64,000 nt of DNA from JAPOXR01 sp964291445 (GCA_964291445.2 OZ219862.1:434001-498000), one strand, 5' to 3'; shown: positions 16,201-26,255, numbered from the stretch's first letter. Program-made: numbers and translations. Notes: a model not told the origin generated them from the letters alone.

Positions 16201-18078
16201 TCATGACGCAGCCTCCTCGGCCGCCAGCCAATCCGCCTCGGCGGCGGCAATCCGTTTTTCGAGATCCGCCAGTTGCCGGTTGAGCATGGCGACTTCCTCG
16301 ACCGGCCCCTGGTAGAGGGACGGGTCGGCGAGCCGTTCCTCGAGCCGGACCCGCTCCCGGCACAATTGTTCAACACGGCGCTCGGCCGCCTGCACTTCCT
16401 TGCGTTTCCGCGCCCTTCGCTGTCGCTCGCCGGCGCCATCACGGCGGTGGACACGGTCCGAAGGACTGCCGTCGCCAGGCTGTTGCCGCTCCCTTGCGCT
16501 CTTTCGGCCCGACTGGCGCGCCTTCAGCACCATCGACCGGTAGTCGACAATGTCGCCGTCGAAGCCTTGGCAGCTACCGTCTTTCACCACCCAGAGATTG
16601 TCGACACAAAGCTCGACCAGGTGCATGTCATGCGTCACCAGCACCACCGCCCCGCGATAGGCGTTGATGGCATCAATCAGCGCCTGCCTGGATTCCATGT
16701 CAAGATGGTTGGTCGGCTCGTCCAGAAGCAGGAGATGCGGCGCATCACGGGTGACGCAGCAAAACAGCAATCTCGACAACTCGCCGCCAGACAGTCTGGA
16801 GGTCAGGACATCGGCCTGGTCCCTCGAAAGCCCGAACCTGGCCAACATTGTCCTGAGCTCGCCATCGGTCAGTCCCGGCATGACGGATCCAAGCTCCTGC
16901 AGTGCGGTCCGGTCAGGGTCGAATGAATTGACCATCTGCTGCACGAAATGCCCGATTCGCAGTTTCCGGGCGCGGTGTATGCTCCCTGACATGGTCTCGA
17001 TTTCACCGGCCAGTAGGCGAAGCAGCGTGGTCTTGCCGTTGCCGTTTTCGCCCAAGAGGGCAATGCGGTCATCCATGTCCAGCCGCAGGTCGAGATTCCC
17101 GAGGACAGGCTTGCCAGACTCGTAACCGGCGCTGGCGCCATCCAGCGTGACCAGCGGAGGCGGAACCCCCTCGGGGTCGGGAAATCCGATATGCACCGAG
17201 TATTCGGTTGGCAGCGGCGGCAACTCCTGCAAGCGGGCCAGCGCCTTCAGCCGGGACTGGGCCTGGCGCGCCTTGGTCGCCTTGTAACGAAACCTGTCCA
17301 CGAAAGCCTGCATGTGCCGACGCTGTCCGGCCTGCTTGCGGATTTCCGCCGCCCTGGTCTCGAGCCGCGTCCTGCGCTCGGCCTCGAAGCGGTCATAATT
17401 GCCGCGATAGGTAACCAGCTTGCCCGAGTCGAAATGAATGATGCTGCCGACAACCGAATTCAGGAAGTGCCGGTCATGGCTGACCAGCAGGATGGCTCCC
17501 CGGTAGACCGTCAGGTGGTTCTCGAGCCAGATGCGCGACTCGAGGTCAAGGTGGTTGCTGGGCTCGTCAAGCAGCAGAAGATCCGGCTTCAGATACAGCG
17601 TCGTGGCCAGGGCAACACGCATTCGCCAGCCCCCGGAAAACGAGTCGAGCGGGCGATGTTGATCACGCTCGCCGAAACCAAGCCCGGCCAGGATGGTGGC
17701 GGCACGTGCCGGCGCACCGGCGGCATCAATATCGGCCAGGCGAAGCTGGATCTCGGCGATGCGGTCCGGAGAGGTCGCACCCACGGCCTCGGCCAGCAGT
17801 TCCGATCGTTCGATATCGGCGGCAAGCACGAATTCCCGCGGCGACAACTGGCCGGCCGGCGAGTGCTGCGCCACCTTGCCAACCTGCAAATTCCTGCCCA
17901 GCTCGACCGAACCGTCATCTGGCTCGATTTCCCCGGCAACCAGCCGGAGCAGGGTGGATTTGCCGATGCCATTCCGGCCGACAACCCCTACCTTGGCCTG
18001 TCCTGACACCATTGCCGATGCACGGTCCAGGAGCATCCGCTCGCCGATCCGGTATGTCAATTCCCTGATCTGCAGCAT
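16201..18078 (-). CDS. ABC-F family ATPase (YheS/Uup-like)
   Basis: A 625-residue soluble protein with two ABC domains and no membrane segments. The first Walker A GRNGIGKST is at ~35-43, with signature SFSGGWRMRVALA and Walker B LLLLDEPSNHLD. The inter-domain linker is about 80 residues and charged. The second domain has GENGNGKTT, LSGGELSRLL and LLLLDEPTNHLD. The C-terminus is a charged coiled-coil extension (LNRQLADLEKRIAAAEADW). ABC-F proteins act on ribosomes as translation factors or relieve stalling. I chose ATG 18078 (MLQIRELTY) because homology starts there; the open frame extends 72 unsupported codons further. It is convergent with the hydantoinase operon and divergent from the hydratase gene. 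Confidence 0.93.
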   Translation of the reverse strand: MLQIRELTYRIGERMLLDRASAMVSGQAKVGVVGRNGIGKSTLLRLVAGEIEPDDGSVELGRNLQVGKVAQHSPAGQLSPREFVLAADIERSELLAEAVGATSPDRIAEIQLRLADIDAAGAPARAATILAGLGFGERDQHRPLDSFSGGWRMRVALATTLYLKPDLLLLDEPSNHLDLESRIWLENHLTVYRGAILLVSHDRHFLNSVVGSIIHFDSGKLVTYRGNYDRFEAERRTRLETRAAEIRKQAGQRRHMQAFVDRFRYKATKARQAQSRLKALARLQELPPLPTEYSVHIGFPDPEGVPPPLVTLDGASAGYESGKPVLGNLDLRLDMDDRIALLGENGNGKTTLLRLLAGEIETMSGSIHRARKLRIGHFVQQMVNSFDPDRTALQELGSVMPGLTDGELRTMLARFGLSRDQADVLTSRLSGGELSRLLFCCVTRDAPHLLLLDEPTNHLDMESRQALIDAINAYRGAVVLVTHDMHLVELCVDNLWVVKDGSCQGFDGDIVDYRSMVLKARQSGRKSARERQQPGDGSPSDRVHRRDGAGERQRRARKRKEVQAAERRVEQLCRERVRLEERLADPSLYQGPVEEVAMLNRQLADLEKRIAAAEADWLAAEEAAS

Positions 18079-18445
18079 TGAATCCCGAAAACCCCCAGGG
18101 GACCGGAAGTGTCCGCAGACGGGAGGTGGCCCTGCCTTCCACGCCGCGGCCACGATATCAGCGTGTTTGCCAGCCAATTCAACCAGCTTTTCGGTGCCAC
18201 ATACGAGTGAGCACCGCCCACCCTGCCCCATGGCAAGCCCGGCCAATCCGCCACGATCATGAGCGCCAAGACCGGATCGGCACCGAATGTTCACATGTCC
18301 CGGGCTTCAGGGTAAACCACGGGCCGCGGCCGAAACCTGCCGTTTCGAGCGCTCTCGTCGAGGAGCAAACCATACAAATTTTGGCCAACGAGCCGGATCA
18401 TCACGGCCAGCCGCCGCTACCAGCATACCCACAGGGAGCAGAACG
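18079..18445. other. divergent intergenic region
   Basis: A 367-nt gap between the divergent ABC-F and hydratase genes that must carry both promoters. The open frame on the minus strand is a 5' extension without support. I see no RNA gene, strong palindrome or riboswitch. Confidence 0.4.
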
Positions 18446-19228
18446 ATGGATTCAACCGCAGATTTCTTCTGGAAACTCAGATCGGGCGGCCCCGCACCGG
18501 AAGCAATTCCGGATGGGGTGGTGCCAGTGACGATGGCAGATGCCTATCTTGCCCAGGCAGCGCTCGTCGAGCGCATGCTCACCGACACCCCCGGCTGCAA
18601 GCCGATCGGATACAAGATCGCCTGCACGAGCAGCGTCGCCCGGGACCTGTTCGATGCAGACGGCCCGGTTTACGGACGGCTGCTCTCCTGCCGGCATTGG
18701 CAGGACGGCGCCGCTCTCAGCGCCGCGCAATTCCCCATACTCGCCGTGGAGCCCGAATTTGCCTTCAGGATGGTCGAATCAGTGCCCGAGACCTCCGATG
18801 CCTGGACAGGCAACACCATCGCCCGGTTTGTCGGTAACATGGTGCCTTCTCTCGAGATCGTCGGACGGCGATTTGCCAACTGGTCTGCCTATTGTGCAGA
18901 GTCGCTGGCCGCCGACAACGCGGTACATATGGGTTGGGTCCAGGGACGCGAAACCGGGCTCTGGCGAACTGCGGATTTGGAAAACCACCCGGTCTCCCTG
19001 TCGGTCAACGGCAGGGTGCAATTGTCCGGCAGCAGCGCCAACGTGATGGGAAGCCCCCTCAACGCCCTGGCCTGGCTTGCAAACGAACTGCCGAGGCACG
19101 GCCACCAACTGCAAGCCGGCGACATGGTGACGACCGGCGTCTGCACGGATGTCCACCCATCCGGTCCGGGTGAATCGCTGCTGGCCGATTTCGGCACCCT
19201 CGGCACGGTGAGCCTGTCCTTCACGTGA
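18446..19228 (+). CDS. 2-keto-4-pentenoate hydratase-like protein (MhpD/fumarylacetoacetase superfamily)
   Basis: A 260-residue protein starting at ATG 18446 after an AGGGAG site. Family features include IGYKIACTSSVARD near the N-terminus, a metal-binding acidic pair in AVEPEFAFRM, and a C-terminal block GDMVTTGVCTDVHPSGPGESL typical of hydratases and decarboxylases of meta-cleavage pathways. These enzymes add water across 2-hydroxypenta-2,4-dienoate-like substrates using Mg2+ or Mn2+. It appears monocistronic here, without other meta-cleavage genes, so the physiological substrate is unknown. Confidence 0.85.
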   Translation: MDSTADFFWKLRSGGPAPEAIPDGVVPVTMADAYLAQAALVERMLTDTPGCKPIGYKIACTSSVARDLFDADGPVYGRLLSCRHWQDGAALSAAQFPILAVEPEFAFRMVESVPETSDAWTGNTIARFVGNMVPSLEIVGRRFANWSAYCAESLAADNAVHMGWVQGRETGLWRTADLENHPVSLSVNGRVQLSGSSANVMGSPLNALAWLANELPRHGHQLQAGDMVTTGVCTDVHPSGPGESLLADFGTLGTVSLSFT

Positions 19229-19396
19229 CAAGCACAACGCCCAACCCGGTGGGGCCGACTACATGATGTATCATGCGCGGATGCAGGGACAGTCACCTGG
19301 GCCGCCGTCGGGCACGCCATGCACGGCCGGTGGCGCCCGGAAAGTGACGTCAACTTCAAGGCGCTCAAACCGAACCCGGTTGCGGTCGGCATCCCC

Positions 19397-20392
19397 TCAC
19401 CCAAGGATTTCGACGGCTCGTCTGGCCAACAGGGGCACAAATGCCCGGTATTCCCGGGCCAATTCGGGATTTGCCGCGCTCCCGTCGAGGGCACGACGTC
19501 CCACCCCCTCGAGGATTGCCGCCAGGCGGAAGAACGCGAAGACCAGGTAGAAATCCCAATTCCGCGGCCGGGCCATCTGCCGACGGTGGCAATAGTCGCC
19601 AATATAGCTGGCGTCATTGGGCAGGCCCAACCCTTCGCGGTCGATTCCGCCCAGGCCCCGCAGCGCACCGTCATGAGGCATCTGCCATTGCATGCACTGG
19701 TAGGCCAGATCGGCCAGCGGATGGCCGAGTGTCGACAACTCCCAGTCCAGGACGGCAACCAACTCGCCCGAGCCTCGCCGGAATACGAGGTTGTCCAGGC
19801 GGTAATCGCCGTGAACCAGCGCCGCTTCTCCGTCATCGACGACCATGTTGTCCTCGAGCCAGGCAATCACCCGCTCCATCTCCGGCAGGCATTCGGTGCG
19901 TGATGCAAGATATTGCCGCTTCCACCGGTTGGTCTGACGCTCGAAATAGTTTCCCGGTTTGCCAAAATCGGCAAGCCCGACCTGGTCAGGTACGACATTG
20001 TGGATCATGGCCAGCACCCGGTTCATTTCATCATATGTCTTTGCCCGGCCCGATGGTGACATTCCCGGCAGGCAGGGATCAAAATGAATGTCACCATCGA
20101 CGAATTCCATGACATAGAAAGCCCGGCCATTCGGCGAATCGGCATCGTTGACCAGCACCACCGGTTCCGGCACCGGGATTTCGGTGGACGAAAGGCACCG
20201 CATGACCCGGTATTCACGTTCCACCAGGTGGGCGGATTTCAGCAGCTTTCCCGGCGGCTTCGTGCGCAGCACCAGCTTGCGACCCCGGCATTGCAGCAGG
20301 TAGGTCGGGTTGGACTGGCCCCTGCCGATTCGCTCCAATCCGGTCACCGGCTCAGCAAGCAGGTCCTGCAGGAATGAACGCATCTCTTCCAT
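19397..20392 (-). CDS. phosphotransferase family protein (ACAD10/11-type aminoglycoside-phosphotransferase fold)
   Basis: A 331-residue APH-fold kinase-like protein. It has an N-terminal glycine loop IGRGQSNPTYLL (~22-33), a likely ATP-binding lysine in VLRTKPPGKLL, catalytic loop LVHGDYRLDNLVF, and metal-binding VLDWELSTLGHPLADLA. Start ATG 20392 follows GGAAG. It is divergent from an acyl-CoA dehydrogenase gene. In eukaryotic ACAD10/ACAD11 these two domains are fused, where the kinase phosphorylates 4-hydroxyacyl-CoA and the dehydrogenase completes conversion toward beta-oxidation. Adjacency here suggests the same two-step pathway with separate proteins, though this is inference from family knowledge. 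Confidence 0.88.
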   Translation of the reverse strand: MEEMRSFLQDLLAEPVTGLERIGRGQSNPTYLLQCRGRKLVLRTKPPGKLLKSAHLVEREYRVMRCLSSTEIPVPEPVVLVNDADSPNGRAFYVMEFVDGDIHFDPCLPGMSPSGRAKTYDEMNRVLAMIHNVVPDQVGLADFGKPGNYFERQTNRWKRQYLASRTECLPEMERVIAWLEDNMVVDDGEAALVHGDYRLDNLVFRRGSGELVAVLDWELSTLGHPLADLAYQCMQWQMPHDGALRGLGGIDREGLGLPNDASYIGDYCHRRQMARPRNWDFYLVFAFFRLAAILEGVGRRALDGSAANPELAREYRAFVPLLARRAVEILG

Positions 20393-20776
20393 GATCTTCC
20401 GACTCACCCTTCGGACCGCCACCGGCGATCTTGCCTCCTCCTCCCTCCACGAGCAACTCCTCAATCGGCACCCGAGCCCGGAGGACTGCTACCGATGAGC
20501 GGCGACGGCCCCGGCACGGGATGACGACCCCGCATCACGGGGCCGACGAGAAGTTGGTGCCGGGAGCGTTACGTCAGTTGGAACTCCCGGGGTGTTGTTC
20601 CCGGTGATAGGCTCGGACCGACTGGTGTGTAGCACCGTGCTCTTGCCTGACATGGCGGTGCGGGCGGCAAGGGGTCACAGCCTTGGCATCGGCCCGCAGT
20701 TGCAGATACGGGCTCGGCATGGCACGACGGATATGCGAGTGCAGGCCGACGGGATCAGGACTGGAGCGAGGTAATC
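20393..20776. other. divergent promoter region, phosphotransferase/acyl-CoA dehydrogenase
   Basis: About 380 nt between the two divergent genes. No coding frame is convincing. The start of the dehydrogenase is preceded by GGAGCGAGG. No regulator gene is adjacent, and I could not define an operator. Confidence 0.4.
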
Positions 20777-22012
20777 ATGGCAAGCATGGATTTGGGATTG
20801 TCGGCGCATGCCGAGCAGGTTCATGAACAGGTACGGCAGATGATTGCCGAGGAGATCGAACCGCTTGATGCCGAGTTTCTCGAGGAGGTGCCGACTGGCA
20901 GCCGATGGGTCCTGTCCGAACGGCAGGTCGAAATCCTCGAGACGCTGAAGGCGCGGGCACGGCAGAGGGAGTTGTGGAATCTCTGGCTCACCGGCGAGCA
21001 TGGCGGTCCCGGTCTCTCGACTGTCGACTATGCATATCTGGCGGAGGAAATGGGCAAATCCCACCTGGCACCGGAAATCTTCAACTGCAATGCCCCCGAT
21101 ACCGGCAACATGGAGGTCTTCCTGCGTTACGGCAGCGAGCAGATGAAGAGCAGGTGGTTGCAACCCCTGCTCGATGGCCGGACCCGCTCAGCCTACCTGA
21201 TGACCGAGCCCGGCATTTCCTCGTCCGATGCCACCAATATCGACATGTCCTGCCGGCTTGAGGATGGCCACTATATCCTCAATGGTGAAAAATGGTGGGC
21301 GACCGGCGCCGGCGATCCCCGCTGCGCCGTATACGTGGTGATGGCCCGGACCTCGACCGACAATCTTCGCCATCGCAACCATTCGATGCTGGTCGTACCT
21401 GCAGCCAGTCCCGGGATCACGGTGCTGCGTGCCATGGAGGTGTTTGGCCATGATGATGCACCGCATGGCCACATGCATATCCGGTTCGAAAATGTTGCGG
21501 TTCCGGTCGAGAACCTGCTGGTCGGTGAAGGCGAAGGGTTCCGGATTGCCCAGGGAAGATTGGGCCCGGGACGCATTCACCACTGCATGCGGGCCATCGG
21601 GCAGGCGGAAAAAGCGCTTGATCTCATGTGCAAGCGCGCGGTTTCACGAGAAGCATTCGGCAGCAAGCTGGCACAGCTCGGCGCCAATTTTGACGTCATT
21701 GCCCAGGCACGAACCGATATCGAGACCGCCCGGCTGCTATGCCTGAAGGCCGCATGGCACATGGACCATGCGACCCCTCGCCAGGCCGCTCCCTGGATCA
21801 GCAAGATCAAGGCGCTGGCGCCGGAAGTCGCCCTGCGGATCACCGACCAGGCAATCCAGATGCATGGCGCCGAGGGCATCAGCCAGGACACGCCGCTTGC
21901 CCGCCAGTGGACGCATCTGCGCACGTTGCGCCTGGCCGACGGACCGGATGCCGTACACCGCCGGCAGATCGCCAGGGCCGAATTGCGGAAGCACTCGCAG
22001 CAACCTTTGTGA
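20777..22012 (+). CDS. acyl-CoA dehydrogenase (ACAD11-like)
   Basis: A 411-residue FAD-dependent dehydrogenase. It has the N-terminal helical domain (EQVHEQVRQMIAEEIEPLD), central FAD/substrate block LMTEPGISSSDATNIDMSC, NGEKWWATGAG, and a C-terminal helical domain with QIQMHGAEGISQDTPLA, a signature typical of this superfamily. Length and composition match the ACAD10/11 group of long-chain or 4-hydroxyacyl-CoA enzymes. It is divergent from an APH-fold phosphotransferase, the usual partner of this group. It would feed electrons to ETF. Confidence 0.93.
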   Translation: MASMDLGLSAHAEQVHEQVRQMIAEEIEPLDAEFLEEVPTGSRWVLSERQVEILETLKARARQRELWNLWLTGEHGGPGLSTVDYAYLAEEMGKSHLAPEIFNCNAPDTGNMEVFLRYGSEQMKSRWLQPLLDGRTRSAYLMTEPGISSSDATNIDMSCRLEDGHYILNGEKWWATGAGDPRCAVYVVMARTSTDNLRHRNHSMLVVPAASPGITVLRAMEVFGHDDAPHGHMHIRFENVAVPVENLLVGEGEGFRIAQGRLGPGRIHHCMRAIGQAEKALDLMCKRAVSREAFGSKLAQLGANFDVIAQARTDIETARLLCLKAAWHMDHATPRQAAPWISKIKALAPEVALRITDQAIQMHGAEGISQDTPLARQWTHLRTLRLADGPDAVHRRQIARAELRKHSQQPL

Positions 22013-22121
22013 CCTGGCTGCCGTCGGGATGGCGGCAGCTGGACGGGTTCCGGTGAACTTGTCCGCTCGGTGGTCTCGCTGGCAGAGAGGCGCTGGCGGC
22101 GAAATGGTGTTTGAGTCTGGT

Positions 22122-23549
22122 CTATTCGAGCAGTGACAGCAGGCGGTTCACCGAGTCCTTGGCATCGCCAAAGAACATCCGGGTGTTCTCGCGGTAGAAG
22201 AGCGGGTTCTCGATACCCGAATACCCGGTTCCCTGCCCGCGCTTGGAGACGAAGACCTGCTTCGACTTCCAGACTTCCAGCACCGGCATGCCGGCGATCG
22301 GCGAATTCGGATCCTCCTGCGCGGCCGGATTGACGATATCGTTGGATCCGACAACGATGGCGACATCGGTTGCCGGGAAATCATCATTGATTTCATCCAT
22401 TTCCAGGACGATGTCATAGGGGACCTTGGCCTCCGCCAGCAGGACATTCATGTGACCGGGAAGCCGGCCAGCCACCGGATGTATGGCAAAACGCACCTCC
22501 TTGCCGGCACTACGCAGTCGCCGGGTCAACTCGCTGATTGGCCCTTGGGCCTGGGCGACCGCCATGCCGTATCCCGGAACGATCACGATGCTGTCGGCAT
22601 CGGTAATGGCCGCCGCCACGCCTTCGGCATCGATCGCCATCTGCTCGCCATCAATGTCGGCAATGGCAGCCCCGGTTCCGCCAAATCCGCCAAGAATGAC
22701 GCTGACAAAATGGCGGTTCATGGCCTTGCACATGATGTATGACAGGATTGCACCCGACGAACCGACCAATGCACCGGTAATGATGAGCAGATCATTCTCC
22801 AGGGTGAACCCGATTGCCGCTGCCGCCCAACCGGAATAGGAATTCAGCATCGACACCACGACCGGCATGTCTGCACCGCCGATCCCCATGATCAGGTGCC
22901 AGCCGATCAACCCGGCCAGCACGGCAATGATCATGATCGAGACCAGCCCGCCATCGCCAAGATAGTGGAAGCCGAGCGCCCCGCATGACACGGTGGCAAG
23001 CGCATTCCAGAAATGGCCGCCAGGCAGTTTCTTCGGATTGCCCGAAATCCGCCCAGACAGCTTGCCGAAGGCAACCACCGAGCCGGTAAAGGTAATGGCG
23101 CCGATGAAGATCCCCAGGAACACCTCGACCTTCAGGATGGCAATCTCCGGCCCGGATTTCGAGGCCAGCTTGCGGGCAAATCCTGCAAGTTCGTCGACCG
23201 CCGCCCCGCTGGCGAGTGCCTGCAATTCCCATTCGGCATTCAGGCCGATGAACACTGCCGCCAGGCCGACAAAGGAATGCAGGGCGGCCACCAGCTGCGG
23301 CATGCCGGTCATCTCGACCCGCCTTGCCACCACCGCTCCGACCGCCGAGCCGATGGCGATCATGGCCAGAATGGTTGGCCAGTTGCCGATTCCCGGCGTC
23401 AGCAATGTGGACAGAACCGCCAGCGCCATGCCAGCCATGCCGTACCAGACGGCCCGCTTGGCGCTTTCCTGGTTTGAAAGCCCGCCTAGCGACAGGATGA
23501 ACAGCACGCCGGCGGCGACATAGGCTGCAAGTAGCAATCCGTCGATCAT
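22122..23549 (-). CDS. pntB: NAD(P) transhydrogenase subunit beta
   Basis: A 475-residue PntB. It has about nine N-terminal membrane helices (LLLAAYVAAGVLFILSLGGLS onward), then the cytoplasmic NADP(H)-binding domain III with the nucleotide motif VPGYGMAVAQAQ, FAIHPVAGRLPGHMNVLLAEA, and VVGSNDIVNPAAQ near the C-terminus. With PntA it couples proton translocation across the inner membrane to hydride transfer from NADH to NADP+, supplying NADPH. It starts 14 nt downstream of the pntA stop, so it is co-transcribed. Confidence 0.97.
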   Translation of the reverse strand: MIDGLLLAAYVAAGVLFILSLGGLSNQESAKRAVWYGMAGMALAVLSTLLTPGIGNWPTILAMIAIGSAVGAVVARRVEMTGMPQLVAALHSFVGLAAVFIGLNAEWELQALASGAAVDELAGFARKLASKSGPEIAILKVEVFLGIFIGAITFTGSVVAFGKLSGRISGNPKKLPGGHFWNALATVSCGALGFHYLGDGGLVSIMIIAVLAGLIGWHLIMGIGGADMPVVVSMLNSYSGWAAAAIGFTLENDLLIITGALVGSSGAILSYIMCKAMNRHFVSVILGGFGGTGAAIADIDGEQMAIDAEGVAAAITDADSIVIVPGYGMAVAQAQGPISELTRRLRSAGKEVRFAIHPVAGRLPGHMNVLLAEAKVPYDIVLEMDEINDDFPATDVAIVVGSNDIVNPAAQEDPNSPIAGMPVLEVWKSKQVFVSKRGQGTGYSGIENPLFYRENTRMFFGDAKDSVNRLLSLLE

Positions 23550-23563
23550 GGCCGAAACCCAGC

Positions 23564-25126
23564 CTAGCTCTTCTGGAACATGGCCAGCATCCGCCGGGTA
23601 ACCAGGAAGCCGCCGACGATATTGATGGTAGCAATCAACACCGACACCGCGGCCAGGATGTAGACAATCCGGTTGTCAGTGCCAATTTGGAGCAGGGCCC
23701 CGACCACGATGATGCCGGATATGGCATTGGTCACCGCCATCAGCGGCGTGTGCAGCGAGTGGCTGACATTCCAGATGACCTGGAAGCCGACAAAGCAGCT
23801 GAGCACGAACACGACGAAATGCTGCATGAAGCTCGGCGGCGCAACGTAGCCGACGAGCAGCAGCAGCGCAGTACCGAGGGCCAGGACCGCAACCTGGTCA
23901 CGGGTGCCCTTGCGAAACCTGGCCGCTTCCAGCGCCAGCACCTCTTCCCTGGTCAACTCCTTCTTCGGAACAACCGGCGCCCGCTTCATCGTTGGAATCT
24001 TGGGCGCGGGCGGCGGAAAGGTGACCTCACCACAACAGGCCACCGTTACCCCGCGTACGACATCATCATCCATGTCATGGACAATCTTCCCATCCTTTCC
24101 CGGCGTCAGCTCGGTGAGGAGATGAAAGACATTCGTTGCGTAAAGCGACGAGGCCTGGTTGGCCATTCTGCTGGGAAAATCCGTATAGCCGATGATGGTG
24201 ACACCATTGTCGGTGACAATCTTGCGGTCGGCGGCCGTCAGGTCGCAATTGCCACCCCGCTCTGCCGCCAGGTCAACGATGACCGAGCCGGGCTTCATCG
24301 CCTCGACCATGTCCTTCAGCCACAGCTTCGGCGCATCCATGCCGGGAATGAGTGCGGTGGTCAGAACGATATCGGTTTCTGGCGCCTGGGCGCGGAACAG
24401 TTCGAGTTGCCGCTGCCTGAATTCCGGCGAGGATGGCTTGGCATAACCGCCCTCCCCGCTGGCATCCTCGTCAAAGTCCAGCAGCAGGAATTCGGCACCC
24501 ATTGATTCGATCTGCTCGGCAACCTCGGGCCGCACATCGAATGCCCGCACCACCGCCCCGAGCGAGACCGCGGTGCCGATTGCCGACAACCCGGCAACGC
24601 CGGCACCGATCACCAGCACCGTTGCCGGCGGCATCTTGCCGGCGGCAGTGACCTGTCCGGTGAAAAACCGGCCAAAATTGTTGCCTGCCTCCAGCACCGC
24701 CCGATAGCCGGCAATATTGGCCATGGACGAGAGGGCATCAAGCTTCTGGGCCCGCGAAATCCTTGGCACCATGTCCATGGCCAGGATTGTTGCACCCGTT
24801 TCGCAGGCATCCCGCAGGAGTTCGGTGTTCTGCGCTGGCCAGAAAAAAGAGATCAGCGTCTTCTCCGGCGTCAGCCGGGAGACTTCCTCCGGACCGGGAG
24901 GCTGAACCTTTACGACGACCCCGGATGTCTCCCACAAACCTTCAACGGTTTCAACAATTTCCACCCCGGATTTGATGTATTCCTGGTCAGGAAACCCGGC
25001 AGCTATGCCGGCACCGGCCTCGATGGCACAGTCAAAGCCGAGCCTGGACAGTTTCCGTGCCGACTCCGGGGTGATGGCGACACGAGCCTCGCCCGCCTCG
25101 ATTTCCTTCGGTGCACCAATCTTCAC
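23564..25126 (-). CDS. pntA: NAD(P) transhydrogenase subunit alpha (fused form)
   Basis: A 520-residue PntA. It starts MKIGAPKEIEAGEARVAITP, the alanine-dehydrogenase-like N-terminus. Rossmann motif VLVIGAGVAGLSAIGTA binds NAD(H). The last ~120 residues contain a four-helix membrane region (AVLALGTALLLLVGYVAPPS onward). This is the E. coli-type fused alpha subunit; many alphaproteobacteria split it into PntAA and PntAB. It is first gene of pntA-pntB. Confidence 0.96.
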   Translation of the reverse strand: MKIGAPKEIEAGEARVAITPESARKLSRLGFDCAIEAGAGIAAGFPDQEYIKSGVEIVETVEGLWETSGVVVKVQPPGPEEVSRLTPEKTLISFFWPAQNTELLRDACETGATILAMDMVPRISRAQKLDALSSMANIAGYRAVLEAGNNFGRFFTGQVTAAGKMPPATVLVIGAGVAGLSAIGTAVSLGAVVRAFDVRPEVAEQIESMGAEFLLLDFDEDASGEGGYAKPSSPEFRQRQLELFRAQAPETDIVLTTALIPGMDAPKLWLKDMVEAMKPGSVIVDLAAERGGNCDLTAADRKIVTDNGVTIIGYTDFPSRMANQASSLYATNVFHLLTELTPGKDGKIVHDMDDDVVRGVTVACCGEVTFPPPAPKIPTMKRAPVVPKKELTREEVLALEAARFRKGTRDQVAVLALGTALLLLVGYVAPPSFMQHFVVFVLSCFVGFQVIWNVSHSLHTPLMAVTNAISGIIVVGALLQIGTDNRIVYILAAVSVLIATINIVGGFLVTRRMLAMFQKS

Positions 25127-25489
25127 CGGAACCCAACTCCGCTACCTGCCACGCGCCAGCCCCCGGTTATAGTTTTGCCTGACTTCCATGCAAGTGCCAG
25201 ATTTGGGCCTACGAAGTCTTCAAGCGGGCGAGTGAACTGTGGGGCGACCCTGGCTGGTTGGACAGTTCGAAGGCAAGGATTGGAGAATTCGACCCACCTG
25301 ACCATGAATCCTGTGGGCGACGATGCGACACCGGCCACGAAACCGGACAGCGGCCCGTCATCCTAATGAAAAAGCCCCTCCAAATACATTTGTCGGCAAG
25401 AATTCTCATTCATTCCATAGTCAAATGCACCACATTGGCAGCGGTTTTTGTGACTTGTGAATCGTTGGCTGATTGTGGACAAGCCTGCC
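25127..25489. other. divergent intergenic region, pntA / SDR-kynureninase operon
   Basis: About 360 nt, noticeably AT-richer around 25370-25450 (aaaaagcccctccaaataca), consistent with promoters for both directions. No RNA gene or riboswitch recognised. GTG 25457 is an alternative start for the following SDR but has no ribosome-binding site. Confidence 0.4.
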
Positions 25490-26254
25490 ATGGATGAGAC
25501 CGGATGTCTTGATGGGCGCCATGCCCTCGTTACCGGCGGCGGCACCGGGATCGGGGCCGCCATATCGTCGATGCTGGCCGACTCCGGCGCCGAGGTCACC
25601 ATCTGCAGTCGTAACCCGGACCGGCACGACGCCGGTTTGCACCGTCGAATTCATCCCCTGGTCATGGATGTCACGGACGAGGATTCGGTCCGGGCTGCAA
25701 CCGCCCGGGCGGTCGAGGGGCGCGGGCCGGTCACGATCCACATCGCCAATGCCGGCATCGCCGAGGGAATGGGTTTTGGCAACTCTGATCTCGATCACTG
25801 GCGCCGCATTCTCGATACCAACCTCGTCGGCGCCTATCTCTCGATACGCGAGTCCCTCGCCTCGATGCAGGATGGTGAGTGGGGTCGGATCGTCGCAATC
25901 GCCTCGGTCGCCGGACTTCGGGGGCTGAAGGGGGCCTCGGCATATACGGCCTCGAAACACGGGTTGGTTGGCCTGGTGCGGGCCCTGTCGGAAGAGCTGA
26001 AGGGCAGCGGGATCACCGTCAACGCCGTGTGTCCGGGTTATGTCGATACACCGCTGGTCGACCGCAATCTCGACGACATCATGGCCAGGACCGGAGGCAC
26101 TCGCGAGGAGGCGCTCGCATCCATCCTGCGCCTCAACCGGGACCGGCGGCTTGTCGATCCGTCGGAGGTCGCATCGGTCGTGGCATGGCTCTGCGGGGCC
26201 GGCTCGGAGGGGATCAATGGCCAGGTCATCCCGATTGCCGGCGGGCAGGTCTGA
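25490..26254 (+). CDS. short-chain dehydrogenase/reductase (SDR)
   Basis: A 254-residue classical SDR from ATG 25490. It has ALVTGGGTGIGAAIS near residue 14, NAG in IANAGIAEG, catalytic Ser in AIASVAG, and YTASKHG for YxxxK. An arginine after the second beta strand (TICSRNPDR) suggests NADPH preference. One nucleotide separates its stop from the kynureninase-type gene, so they form an operon. It likely acts on a metabolite linked to that enzyme, but no standard kynurenine-pathway step uses an SDR, so the operon may serve a different substrate. Confidence 0.9.
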   Translation: MDETGCLDGRHALVTGGGTGIGAAISSMLADSGAEVTICSRNPDRHDAGLHRRIHPLVMDVTDEDSVRAATARAVEGRGPVTIHIANAGIAEGMGFGNSDLDHWRRILDTNLVGAYLSIRESLASMQDGEWGRIVAIASVAGLRGLKGASAYTASKHGLVGLVRALSEELKGSGITVNAVCPGYVDTPLVDRNLDDIMARTGGTREEALASILRLNRDRRLVDPSEVASVVAWLCGAGSEGINGQVIPIAGGQV

Positions 26255-26255
26255 C

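Noticed and set aside
22018..22038. CTGCCG/CGGCAG hairpin between the acyl-CoA dehydrogenase and pntB ends
   Set aside because: Six-bp stem but no T-run and a 9-nt loop; too weak to call a terminator.
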